Below are positions 32,422-39,715 of a stretch of DNA of 64,000 bases, one piece after another. How positions within the stretch are numbered: position 1 is the first letter of the stretch; the number at the start of each line of letters is the position of its first letter. The notes under the pieces were generated by a model. It searched no databases. It had not been told where the DNA came from and worked only from the letters and a program-made list of their open reading frames with translations. This DNA is from JANPPS01 sp964242575. Lineage in GTDB: Bacteria > Pseudomonadota > Alphaproteobacteria > Acetobacterales > Acetobacteraceae. The translations under genes and the position numbers were made by a program. The DNA lies in contig CAXTCN010000007.1 of the NCBI GenBank assembly GCA_964242575.1, positions 1-64,000 of the forward strand. The letters are read 5' to 3'.

Positions 32422-33993
32422 CTATTCTCCTGGTCCGGTCTTCGTGGAAACATCCAAGTCCGCTTTCTGCCCCTGCCCTTGCTGCGAGGTCCGGCGCGGG
32501 TCGCTGTCCAGCGTGATGCCAGCGGCATCGAGCTTCGCGTTCCACTCGGCATACGCCGTCAACTGTTCGTCGGGGTCGTAGCCCTGGGACATGATGGCCT
32601 GTTGCGGCGTCATGAAACCGCCCCGCACGGCATCACGCATCGCCGGGATTTCATGCGTGGGGTCGAGAAGGTCGAAGCTCGGCGGCATCCACTCGCAAGT
32701 CGCCGGTGCATCACTCCACAGGCCAACGGCAAACCCCATGCGGCAGAAGGCCGCATAGACGGGCTGGCAAAGCTGGGGAATCATCATCGTCCATTGGTCG
32801 CTCTCGACCTGGCGGCGGAATTCAATGCGGCTGGCGCGCAGAGAGGAATACGACGATTGGCTGGGGTCCGAGGCCAACTGGTCGTAGCCAATGCCAATGC
32901 TCGCCGCCGCAGAACGCAGAGCCACACGCACGAATTCAACCTGGCCACCGCTGCTAGAAGGGGTCAGAGTTGTCACTTGCTGGCCGGACTTGAGCCGAAT
33001 GACCGCGCCAGGGCTGAGGCTTACATCCTCGGGCACGTCGGGGTTGCCATCCGGCCCAAGCACCGGGGGTGAGCCGTCCACCCCATCATGGACGAACGCC
33101 GCCAGGCACGCCTCGACTTTTGCGCGCATAATCCACGCTTCTTGAAAGTCCCGCAGGTCTTCCAGCGGCAAGAGCGCGGCATGAAGCTCGGGGACTCCAC
33201 GCGGCTGGCCGGGACGAGTCTGCCGGAAAATATGCAGAACCTCATCGGCCTGCACGCGCACGGATTCCCCGCCGTCGCTGCCCAGGTATCCGGCATCGCC
33301 GGGATGGCGGCGGAAAAGCCAATAGGCAGTCCTGCGGCCATCGGCATCATGCTCGATGCCGCCCACGATGCTGCCGCCAGATGACGTGGCGGCGCTGTCG
33401 CGCGAGCTATCCAAGTAATCAGGCTCCAAAACCTGAAGCTGAAGCGGCATCGGCAATCCAAGGCGGCGGGCCGTGGCGGTGGAAACCACGCGCAGGCGCA
33501 CCAGGGCCTCGCCGGATTCCGCAGCCGTCCGCCGCACGAGGGCCGTCAGCCCGTAGAAGTCCATTCGGCCGCCATGGTCGCAGGCCAGGGACTCCGCCCA
33601 AGCGCGCCAGCCGTCCATGCGCGCCAAATCGGTAGCTTTGGCTGAGGCGGCCTTGATGCCCTTGGGTGGCTTGGCCGCCAGTGTGCTTCGTGGCCTGATA
33701 CCGTGGCCGACTGAGTGGCGCACCAGGATATCAACCGCGCTCTTGGCATACGGGTTGTTGCGGCAGGCATCGCGCGAGCGCGCGCGAATACGGTCGCCGG
33801 CACCGACGACATCCGAGCCGGGAGAGCCGCTCGTGGGCATCCATCCAGCCGATGCTCTGCGCGGCCTGGCGGCCTCGTAGTTGCGGACCAGGCCCAATGC
33901 GGTGCGGGCGCGGGCGCGTTCGAGTGCGGCACGCGGCGCTACGGCAGCCACCACGCGGTCCACCAGGGACATGCGGACTACAGGGCCGGCCAT
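32422..33993 (-). CDS. Portal protein, lambda family
   Basis: The 523-residue protein matches the lambda gpB-type portal pattern: N-terminal R-S-R-D-A-C-R-N-N-P-Y-A-K-S-A-V, the conserved V-L-E-P-D-Y-L-D-S-S block near residue 190, and Y-D-Q-L-A-S-D-P-S-Q-S-S-Y-S-S near residue 375. The portal is the dodecameric ring through which terminase packages DNA. The start overlaps the gpW-like gene by 1 bp (ATG/TAATG type), and the gene follows terminase in the standard lambda-like order. Confidence 0.92.
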   Translation of the reverse strand: MAGPVVRMSLVDRVVAAVAPRAALERARARTALGLVRNYEAARPRRASAGWMPTSGSPGSDVVGAGDRIRARSRDACRNNPYAKSAVDILVRHSVGHGIRPRSTLAAKPPKGIKAASAKATDLARMDGWRAWAESLACDHGGRMDFYGLTALVRRTAAESGEALVRLRVVSTATARRLGLPMPLQLQVLEPDYLDSSRDSAATSSGGSIVGGIEHDADGRRTAYWLFRRHPGDAGYLGSDGGESVRVQADEVLHIFRQTRPGQPRGVPELHAALLPLEDLRDFQEAWIMRAKVEACLAAFVHDGVDGSPPVLGPDGNPDVPEDVSLSPGAVIRLKSGQQVTTLTPSSSGGQVEFVRVALRSAAASIGIGYDQLASDPSQSSYSSLRASRIEFRRQVESDQWTMMIPQLCQPVYAAFCRMGFAVGLWSDAPATCEWMPPSFDLLDPTHEIPAMRDAVRGGFMTPQQAIMSQGYDPDEQLTAYAEWNAKLDAAGITLDSDPRRTSQQGQGQKADLDVSTKTGPGE

Positions 33994-34232
33994 TAGCGTG
34001 CCCTCGTGAATGACGCGAGACGGTATGACGGTGCCTGGGGCACGCCTGCGGCGGGGTCCAGGACGGCATCCATCATCTGTAGGACCGCCATCATCTCGGA
34101 CAGGCTCGCGTATTCGATTTTCTGCACCATTCCGGGGCCGCTGGCGAACTCGATGCGGCGCACCCCTTTGGCCAGGGCGGCGCGGAGCGCGTCGCGTTGC
34201 TCGACGGTGAACGCAGGTGCAGGGGCGGGCAT
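33993..34232 (-). CDS. Head completion / head-tail joining protein gpW-like
   Basis: The 79-residue protein has the gpW pattern: an N-terminal helix (E-Q-R-D-A-L-R-A-A-L-A-K-G), a hairpin around V-R-R-I-E-F, then a second helix (L-S-E-M-M-A-V-L-Q-M-M-D-A-V-L). In lambda, gpW stabilises packaged DNA and allows tail attachment. It lies between terminase and portal genes, as in lambda. Confidence 0.88.
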   Translation of the reverse strand: MPAPAPAFTVEQRDALRAALAKGVRRIEFASGPGMVQKIEYASLSEMMAVLQMMDAVLDPAAGVPQAPSYRLASFTRAR

Positions 34233-34301
34233 GAGGCGGATTCCTGGGGTGGGGGTGTCCCCAGAATAGGTGCGCGCGTTAGTCTTGGGCGTTCCCTGGC
34301 A

Positions 34302-36464
34302 TTACTTCAGCCAACCGCCACGGCGTTGCGGAGCAAGCCAGGCAGCCCCACGGCGTTGAGGTGGTGGCGGGGATGCTGGTGCGGGTGTGCGGACGGGGAG
34401 TGTAGCCGTGGCGACGGGTGTAGGCGATGGGGTGGGGGCTTCTGCTTCCTTTTCAATTAACACTACATGTTGTGGTGTCGGTGCGCGCATAGGTATAGGG
34501 GTTGATTTGAAGCCAGCTTGGAGCATGCCCGCATAGGCCGCGTAGGCGTAAATCAAGCAGTCCCAGGATTCGTTGCGCCTTCCATCCGGGCAGGTCCATT
34601 CAAGCCAAGTCGCCCCATTTTTGAAGCGTGTCACCAGGCGTTCTGCGGAAAGCTGGTCGAAATACTGCGGGCCGCAGCTTTCGGGGAAGTGGACGTAGCG
34701 CGGCCCCGGCACGGAAACGGCAAGGCATGACCGCATGAAAAATTTGGCTGACGCGGTTCCAACCTCATAGAGAGGCACCCGTCCTTTGTTTTTCAATGTG
34801 GGCTTGCCGGGCCATACGGGGGACCGTCTGCCGCCAGTGTCGGCCCTGCCTCGCACAGCCCACACCCGCCTGCCCACGCGCGTGCGACAGAACTCGTAAA
34901 CGTGCTGCGTCCTATGCCCGCCGCTGTCCACCGCCGCCGCCTGGACGACGAACGCAACGCCATCTCGGCGCGTCCACAGCTTCTGCAAATGCTCATCCAA
35001 AGCGGTCCAAACCTCGGGTTCCCCCGTGTCTCCGAAGAAAACCGAATGGTCCACCAGGTAAAATTCTTCATCCCGTCCCACGCCCAGCACCGTGCATTCC
35101 AGGCGGTTATCTTGAGTGTCCACACCCGCGAACAGGGCCACCACACCGTCTGGAACCTCGGCGGGATAGACCTCACGCCGCGCAAGCAGGTCCGCATGGG
35201 CCACGCTTTCGCTTGGCTCTTCCCACAATTCTGCAAGCACCGTGTTGAGGAAGGTCTTGAGCCGCTGCGGGGATTTGCGGACTTCCATGAACTCGCAAGC
35301 CACGCCCGCAACGCTCTGAAATGGGCTGTAGAGCCGCGATACCCAAAAGCCAGCATGACGCACGGGAACCGGCTTGGCCGCGCAATGCAGGCATGTTGCC
35401 AAGCCCGCGTGCTGGTCCGCATCCCAGGTCCATCGCCCCGTATCCTCGGAGTTTTGGTCCGCGCCACAGCATGAGAAGGGCTTGCACTGACGCCACTCCA
35501 CCAGGGCCAGCGCTTCGAGCCTGTCGCGCTCACTCCATGCAGAACCACACCCGGCGCAGTAATAGGCCGCCTCGTCAGGGCGACCAGACGGCCATTTTAT
35601 GCCCGCCGCGCTGTCTTTATCGCCCATCCTCAGCACTTGGAAATGCTGGCAGTGCGGGCATGGCACGAAGGGGCGGCGCTGGTCGGAAGCATCATAGCTC
35701 GCAGCGATGCGGCTGCCGGGTTTGCCTGGTGAAGGCTTGTCGGTAGGTGAGGAAACCCGGATTTTTAATGAGTTCGATGGGAAGTTGCCCGTTCTCTTTT
35801 CGGCCAGGCCCACTGGGTCGCCTTCAGCGCCCGCGCTTGCGTCGTAGCGGTCAACCTCGTCCGAGAGGACGATGCGGATGGGGCGCGAGGCCAACTGCGA
35901 CGGACTGGAAGCGCTGGCAATGGCCAGGTGGCCACCCGGAAACGCTTTAGACAGCAGGGTGTTCGACGTGTCGCGCGACTTCGCGTTGGACTTCTCCACT
36001 CCTTCCTCGGCAGCGTCGGCACCCTTCTTCGCAAACACCTCGCGCAGGGCCGGAGTAGAGCGAATCATGGGTGCCAGGCGCTGTTTGCTGAACTCCTGCG
36101 CCATGCCTTCGCTGGGCTGAATAACCATCATTGGCGCGGGGTCCAGGGAGATGAAATATCCGCAGACGTTCAAAACCAACTCCGTTTTGAGCGTCTGCGT
36201 GCCCCCCACAACGGTTAGTTCCCGCACCCCTGGCGCAGTGACGGCGCGCATGGGGCCGCGCGCAACCTCTACGCGAGCCGTGGACCATCTGCCCGGCTCC
36301 GATGAGGACTCCCCCGTCAGGAAGCGGAAGCGGTCGGCCCAAGCGTCCAGCGTCAGGGGCGGTGGTGGCCGCAGAGCATGTGCCCGCACAGCCGCCAGGG
36401 CTTCCCGCAGTGCGACAGACTGCTCGGCGGATACGCTGTCGGGCCATGCCCCATCGAATGGCAT
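34302..36464 (-). CDS. Terminase large subunit, GpA family
   Basis: The 720-residue protein is close in size to lambda gpA (641). N-terminal ATPase features include V-V-G-G-T-Q-T-L-K-T near residue 85, a divergent Walker A lacking the usual GKT spelling, and V-L-S-D-E-V-D-R-Y as Walker B near 200. Cys pairs C-P-H-C and C-A-G-C at about 268-305 look like a zinc ribbon. The nuclease part starts at F-A-G-V-D-T-Q-D-N-R-L near 450, with candidate metal-binding Asp. It packages DNA using cos cutting in this family. It follows the small subunit gene by 38 bp. Confidence 0.93.
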   Translation of the reverse strand: MPFDGAWPDSVSAEQSVALREALAAVRAHALRPPPPLTLDAWADRFRFLTGESSSEPGRWSTARVEVARGPMRAVTAPGVRELTVVGGTQTLKTELVLNVCGYFISLDPAPMMVIQPSEGMAQEFSKQRLAPMIRSTPALREVFAKKGADAAEEGVEKSNAKSRDTSNTLLSKAFPGGHLAIASASSPSQLASRPIRIVLSDEVDRYDASAGAEGDPVGLAEKRTGNFPSNSLKIRVSSPTDKPSPGKPGSRIAASYDASDQRRPFVPCPHCQHFQVLRMGDKDSAAGIKWPSGRPDEAAYYCAGCGSAWSERDRLEALALVEWRQCKPFSCCGADQNSEDTGRWTWDADQHAGLATCLHCAAKPVPVRHAGFWVSRLYSPFQSVAGVACEFMEVRKSPQRLKTFLNTVLAELWEEPSESVAHADLLARREVYPAEVPDGVVALFAGVDTQDNRLECTVLGVGRDEEFYLVDHSVFFGDTGEPEVWTALDEHLQKLWTRRDGVAFVVQAAAVDSGGHRTQHVYEFCRTRVGRRVWAVRGRADTGGRRSPVWPGKPTLKNKGRVPLYEVGTASAKFFMRSCLAVSVPGPRYVHFPESCGPQYFDQLSAERLVTRFKNGATWLEWTCPDGRRNESWDCLIYAYAAYAGMLQAGFKSTPIPMRAPTPQHVVLIEKEAEAPTPSPTPVATATLPVRTPAPASPPPPQRRGAAWLAPQRRGGWLK

Positions 36465-36502
36465 AGGGCTACCTCACCCCGATGCGTGTGGGATTCCCCA
36501 TG

Positions 36503-37060
36503 CTATTCACCGTAGTCCAAATCCTCTTCCGGCGCGGACTCCACCACCTCAGCCGCCAAGGCCGGGCCATCCTGTGACAACTCTTCCAGTGCCTGTGCCA
36601 GCAACGGACGCACGGCCCGCTCTACCGCCTCGGCAGTAGCTAGGCCGGCGCATCGCATCCCTATGGCGGCAGGCAGGGCCAGGAGCCTGCTGCGGACGCG
36701 CGTGTATTCATCCTGAACGGCAGCCGATACGTCCTCGATTCTGACCAGCTTGCCGCGTTGCTGCGCCAGGCGAAGCTCAAGCAGGTCCGCCTGTAGCTTG
36801 GTGCGGCGTGCCATTTCCATCACGCCGTCTATGTCGGTAGCGGTCGCCCCAACCCCGCCTTCCCCGGCGAAAGCCCAACGCCAAACATCAGCAAGCCTGA
36901 AACCCCAGGACACGCCTTTGTCTTTGTCTGCGGCCTGCGCCACAGGGCATCCAGCGGGTATCCAGGAGTCAATAATGGTGTGACGGTCACACCCCAAAGC
37001 CGCCGCGAGCTTTGCTGCGGACAGGATAGGAGAAGCAACGGTTGAGGCTTGCACGGGCAT
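36503..37060 (-). CDS. Terminase small subunit, Nu1-like
   Basis: The 185-residue protein starts with a winged helix-turn-helix-like region (L-S-A-A-K-L-A-A-A-L-G-C-D-R-H-T-I) of lambda Nu1 type, followed by a long helical dimerisation region (E-M-A-R-R-T-K-L-Q-A-D-L-L-E-L-R-L-A) and an acidic tail. It recognises the cos region and recruits the large subunit. A start-stop overlap of one base with the upstream small gene implies coupling. Confidence 0.85.
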   Translation of the reverse strand: MPVQASTVASPILSAAKLAAALGCDRHTIIDSWIPAGCPVAQAADKDKGVSWGFRLADVWRWAFAGEGGVGATATDIDGVMEMARRTKLQADLLELRLAQQRGKLVRIEDVSAAVQDEYTRVRSRLLALPAAIGMRCAGLATAEAVERAVRPLLAQALEELSQDGPALAAEVVESAPEEDLDYGE

Positions 37061-37446
37061 CAGTGCGCCCCCTGCAAGACTGCACGCAGAGTGCCGTCCC
37101 CGTCCAGAAATGCTGCCGGTATGGTCAGCCGCCCCCGCGCCCGCTCCGCCATGAAGCCTTCCAGGCGGTCAACTGATGTTGCGGCATCGGCACACCACGA
37201 CCCAGCAACGCACCAGCCGCCGCACTCCAGGGCAAGCTCCACCGCATGATGACGCGGGCCATCTTGCAGCCAAACAGCCAGCGAATTAGGCCCCGCAGCC
37301 TCGGATTCCACATCCATGGTGCCGTGTGCGTGCAATGCGCGCAGTAGCTCGGCCTGGCGGCAGGCCATACCCCATGGGTAAACCTTTTCTGGCCTGAAAG
37401 CCTGACCGCATATGGGTTTTTGCAGGGGGGTGGTGGCTCTTTCCAT
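37060..37446 (-). CDS. Hypothetical protein upstream of terminase
   Basis: The 128-residue protein is soluble and mixed alpha/beta with several Trp and Cys residues (G-G-W-C-V-A-G-S-W-C-A-D). It shows the same general pattern (surface strand, W-C-A, then a helix) as the protein at 38735-39067, so the two may be distantly related. It is coupled to the terminase small subunit gene. Function unknown. Confidence 0.55.
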   Translation of the reverse strand: MERATTPLQKPICGQAFRPEKVYPWGMACRQAELLRALHAHGTMDVESEAAGPNSLAVWLQDGPRHHAVELALECGGWCVAGSWCADAATSVDRLEGFMAERARGRLTIPAAFLDGDGTLRAVLQGAH

Positions 37447-37858
37447 GGGTGTTTACCCACCCTCGGCGGGGGTGCGAGGGTTTCCCATAGGCTAAAGCAG
37501 GCGTGATGGCGGCCCCGTTCCCCTTGATTTATAGGGGTTTTGCGGTTTGCTGGGGCGAATATCCGGGGCTTAAAATAACGTGGGGTGGTGGTGGTTCCCG
37601 ATTTTTAGGCCATTGCCTAGACTGAGACCGGGCTGGGGGAACATCCCCGTACCACACCCCCCGTGAAGGAACCTAGGCCACGGGGTGGTGCGGTAATCCC
37701 CAAACCCCACCAAGCAAACCAAAACCAACCCGCCCAAAGCCGCCCGACATCTCCTACAGCCCTAGCAGACCCCTCACACGATATGGAACACGCAGAAACC
37801 CGCAACGCTGCTCAGAATGGCCCGCAGGTGTTGGGGGTTTCCGGGACTCCGTAGGTGG
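37447..37858. other. Non-coding region, candidate cos site
   Basis: These 412 bp upstream of the terminase genes contain no convincing gene. They hold several short palindromes (for example GGGG-N6-CCCC near 37633-37648 and TAGGC-N4-GCCTA near 37606-37620), GGTGGTGG runs and an A/T tract (GATTTTT). Position relative to Nu1-like and GpA-like genes is where lambda-type phages keep cosB/cosN. I cannot identify the cut site. Confidence 0.35.
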
Positions 37859-38683
37859 CTACGGGGAACCAGATGCCCTGGCGGCAGCCCGACGACGAGC
37901 CATGGCGCGCTGAGAAGCCGACATGGATGAGCGAGACGCAGGACGGGCCGGGGGACGCGGCGGACCAGCGCGAGGCGGGCGAGGTGGGCGTGGCGGCCTT
38001 GTGGTGCGTGCTGGTGATGTCCCGCCACCACCGGCAGGCGCGGGCGGGTTGGCGGCTTGGTCGTATTGCCCGCGCGTTGCTGGCTGTTCCAAGCGGACGC
38101 GTAGGCGGTCATCGAGCTTCAGTCCGGCGCGTTGCGCCACGCCTTCGAAGTCCATGCGATGGCGGTAGCGTGTTGCCTTTTGGAAAGACACGAGCAGGCG
38201 CACATTGCCACCTGGTAGGCGTTGGTAGAGGCCGGCATTGCGGTTGGTGCCTACCTTGGCGACGAAAGTGCCTGGCAGGCGCATGAGCTTGGCGACACCG
38301 CCGCGCCCCAGGCCGCCATATGCATCCAGGGTGGCTGCGACGGGGACTGCCAGCCGCTTACGTCCGATGTCGGCAGGCCGCAGCGTGCCGCCCTGCTCTT
38401 GTAGCCTGCCCAAGGCTGTAAGCCGCTTGGCGAATGCTGGGTCTTTTGAAGTCAGTGCGACGGTGGCGACGGGAGTGCTGTCATTAACGCTGGCTTTGGT
38501 TACGACGACGCTGCGCAGCAGGCCAGGAGAGGGACGGTCGAAGACGGCGCGCATATGCTGCTGAATGTCTCGCTGCGCCTGGAACGCGACATCATTGAGC
38601 GCGCGGACGGTCGCGAGCTTAACTGCTTCACGACCATTCTGGAGCAAGCGAGCATTTGCGGAATTGGGTGTGAGTCTGGCCAT
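37859..38683 (-). CDS. Virion protein with FDRP motif, minor tail gpZ-like
   Basis: The 274-residue protein has an N-terminal region (A-T-V-R-A-L-N-D-V-A-F-Q-A-Q-R-D-I-Q-Q-H-M, then V-F-D-R-P-S-P) resembling the gpZ-type tail completion family, in which F-D-R-P-T-P is characteristic. The middle includes a G-G-T-L-R-P-A-D-I-G-R-K-R stretch. The last 70 residues are Pro/Arg/Ala-rich and probably disordered. It is unusual that it lies upstream of terminase rather than among tail genes. The early start and 37859 stop are unambiguous. Confidence 0.6.
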   Translation of the reverse strand: MARLTPNSANARLLQNGREAVKLATVRALNDVAFQAQRDIQQHMRAVFDRPSPGLLRSVVVTKASVNDSTPVATVALTSKDPAFAKRLTALGRLQEQGGTLRPADIGRKRLAVPVAATLDAYGGLGRGGVAKLMRLPGTFVAKVGTNRNAGLYQRLPGGNVRLLVSFQKATRYRHRMDFEGVAQRAGLKLDDRLRVRLEQPATRGQYDQAANPPAPAGGGGTSPARTTRPPRPPRPPRAGPPRPPARPASRSSMSASQRAMARRRAAARASGSP

Positions 38684-38734
38684 GCCGCATCATAGGTTAC
38701 GTGGCGGGGTCGTCTTGCTCTCGATGACGAAAAT

Positions 38735-39067
38735 TCAAGCCCGGCACATGGCAGGCATGGCAGGCACTACGCCGTTAAGCGGACTGTAGCGCCCCTGCAA
38801 TCCAACTCCGCCCCACAATGCCCTCTGGGCTGCCGCTATAGCGCGCCCAAGCGTGGGATAGTGCTCTGCGGCACACCACCACCCACCCTGGCCTGCTAGC
38901 ACCTCTATGGCGTAGCCGCATGGCCATCCTGGACGGTCAAAGGAAACGATAAGCGCAGAGGGGCCATCCGCTACGAGCGCCAAAGGCGCGTCAGTTATCG
39001 CGCGGACCTGAGATATCAAGGCTTCTACGGCGCGCTCATCCTTAGTCTTGCGCTTCCATAGCCTCAT
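38735..39067 (-). CDS. Hypothetical protein, first gene of the leftward late transcript
   Basis: The protein is 110 residues from the ATG at 39067, chosen because AGGGGG precedes it at good spacing; an ATG 33 bp earlier is possible. The N-terminus is basic and helical (R-L-W-K-R-K-T-K), followed by strands and a G-Q-G-G-W-W-C-A-A motif comparable to the small gene before terminase. It is the first gene after the repeated promoter element, so it may be an early or late control protein. Confidence 0.6.
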   Translation of the reverse strand: MRLWKRKTKDERAVEALISQVRAITDAPLALVADGPSALIVSFDRPGWPCGYAIEVLAGQGGWWCAAEHYPTLGRAIAAAQRALWGGVGLQGRYSPLNGVVPAMPAMCRA

Positions 39068-39083
39068 GTCTGCCCCCTGCGCA

Positions 39084-39128
39084 TTGGCGTTAATAGGCAT
39101 TTATACCTGTGTCTAGCAAAAAACAAGG
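39084..39128 (-). promoter_or_regulatory. Repeated promoter/operator copy 1 (late transcript)
   Basis: These 45 bp match 42892-42936 at 42 of 45 positions. On the minus strand they carry TATAAA (39100-39105) as -10 with a poor -35, and the motif CTAGACACAGGTATA. They lie just upstream of the gene starting at 39067 and thus probably drive the leftward morphogenesis operon. The weak -35 suggests an activator or other regulation. Confidence 0.6.
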
Positions 39129-39151
39129 AACCATGGATGCCTTCCCCGCTT

Positions 39152-39607
39152 TATCCGCGTGAAGCGCCAGCGTTTTACCTCTCCACCTCGTCTCTCCTAT
39201 CCCCATCAATGCAGGTCTTGGCGGGAAGGGGTTTGGGAATTGGTAACCCCTTCCCATATATTGAACCTTTTCAATAGGTTAATCTCCATGGGAAGGGGAT
39301 GAAGGGGTTTAAGGGGTTAAAACCCAAAGCTTTAGGCAAAATGTCACAGCAATTACACGTGTCATATTTGTTTTAGTATCGTATCAATGACATTTTCGCG
39401 TGGGGTAGTGAAAAATAACCCCTTAAACCCCTTCATCCCCTTCCTTAGCCATGCTATTTTTATATAACCTGTTGAAATCGCTTAATATGTAGGAAGGGGT
39501 TTGGAAGGGATTAGATTCCAGCCAAACCCCTTCCGACCAAGACCTGACCTTGGTGGAGATAGCAGAGACGATATGGCAAGGTAAAACGCTGGCGCTCAAC
39601 GCGGATA
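39152..39607. repeat. 456-bp imperfect inverted repeat, candidate replication origin
   Basis: Left arm 39152-39319 and right arm 39416-39607 are inverted copies with a 96-nt centre. The innermost 29 bp (39291-39319 and 39416-39444) are perfect, and the outermost about 28 bp differ at two or three positions. The arms contain repeated GGAAGGGG / AAGGGGTTT blocks. The region is AT-richer at its centre, non-coding, and sits between the terminator of the primase gene and the late promoter. An origin for primase-initiated replication is the simplest reading. Confidence 0.65.
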
Positions 39608-39652
39608 GGGTGCGAGCATCACGCCGTGCGTGATGAGCCTGCGACGAACATG

Positions 39653-39683
39653 AAAAAGGCGGATAAGGTTTCCCTTACCCGCC
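39653..39683 (-). terminator. Terminator of the primase-helicase gene
   Basis: On the minus strand the stem GGCGGGTAAGG/CCTTATCCGCC (one G-T pair) with a GAAA tetraloop is followed by TTTTT. It lies 32 bp after the stop at 39716. Confidence 0.8.
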
Positions 39684-39715
39684 CATATGGTAGCGCTGGA
39701 AGACCGTGGAGAGGC

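Noticed and set aside
37663..37854. Small plus-strand gene in the candidate cos region
   Set aside because: The frame is Pro/Gln/Asn-rich, lacks a convincing start site, and opposes the late operon.
39152..39607. Protelomerase-type telomere site or insertion sequence with terminal repeats
   Set aside because: No protelomerase-sized gene or transposase is present, the prophage is chromosomally integrated, and nothing is encoded between the arms.
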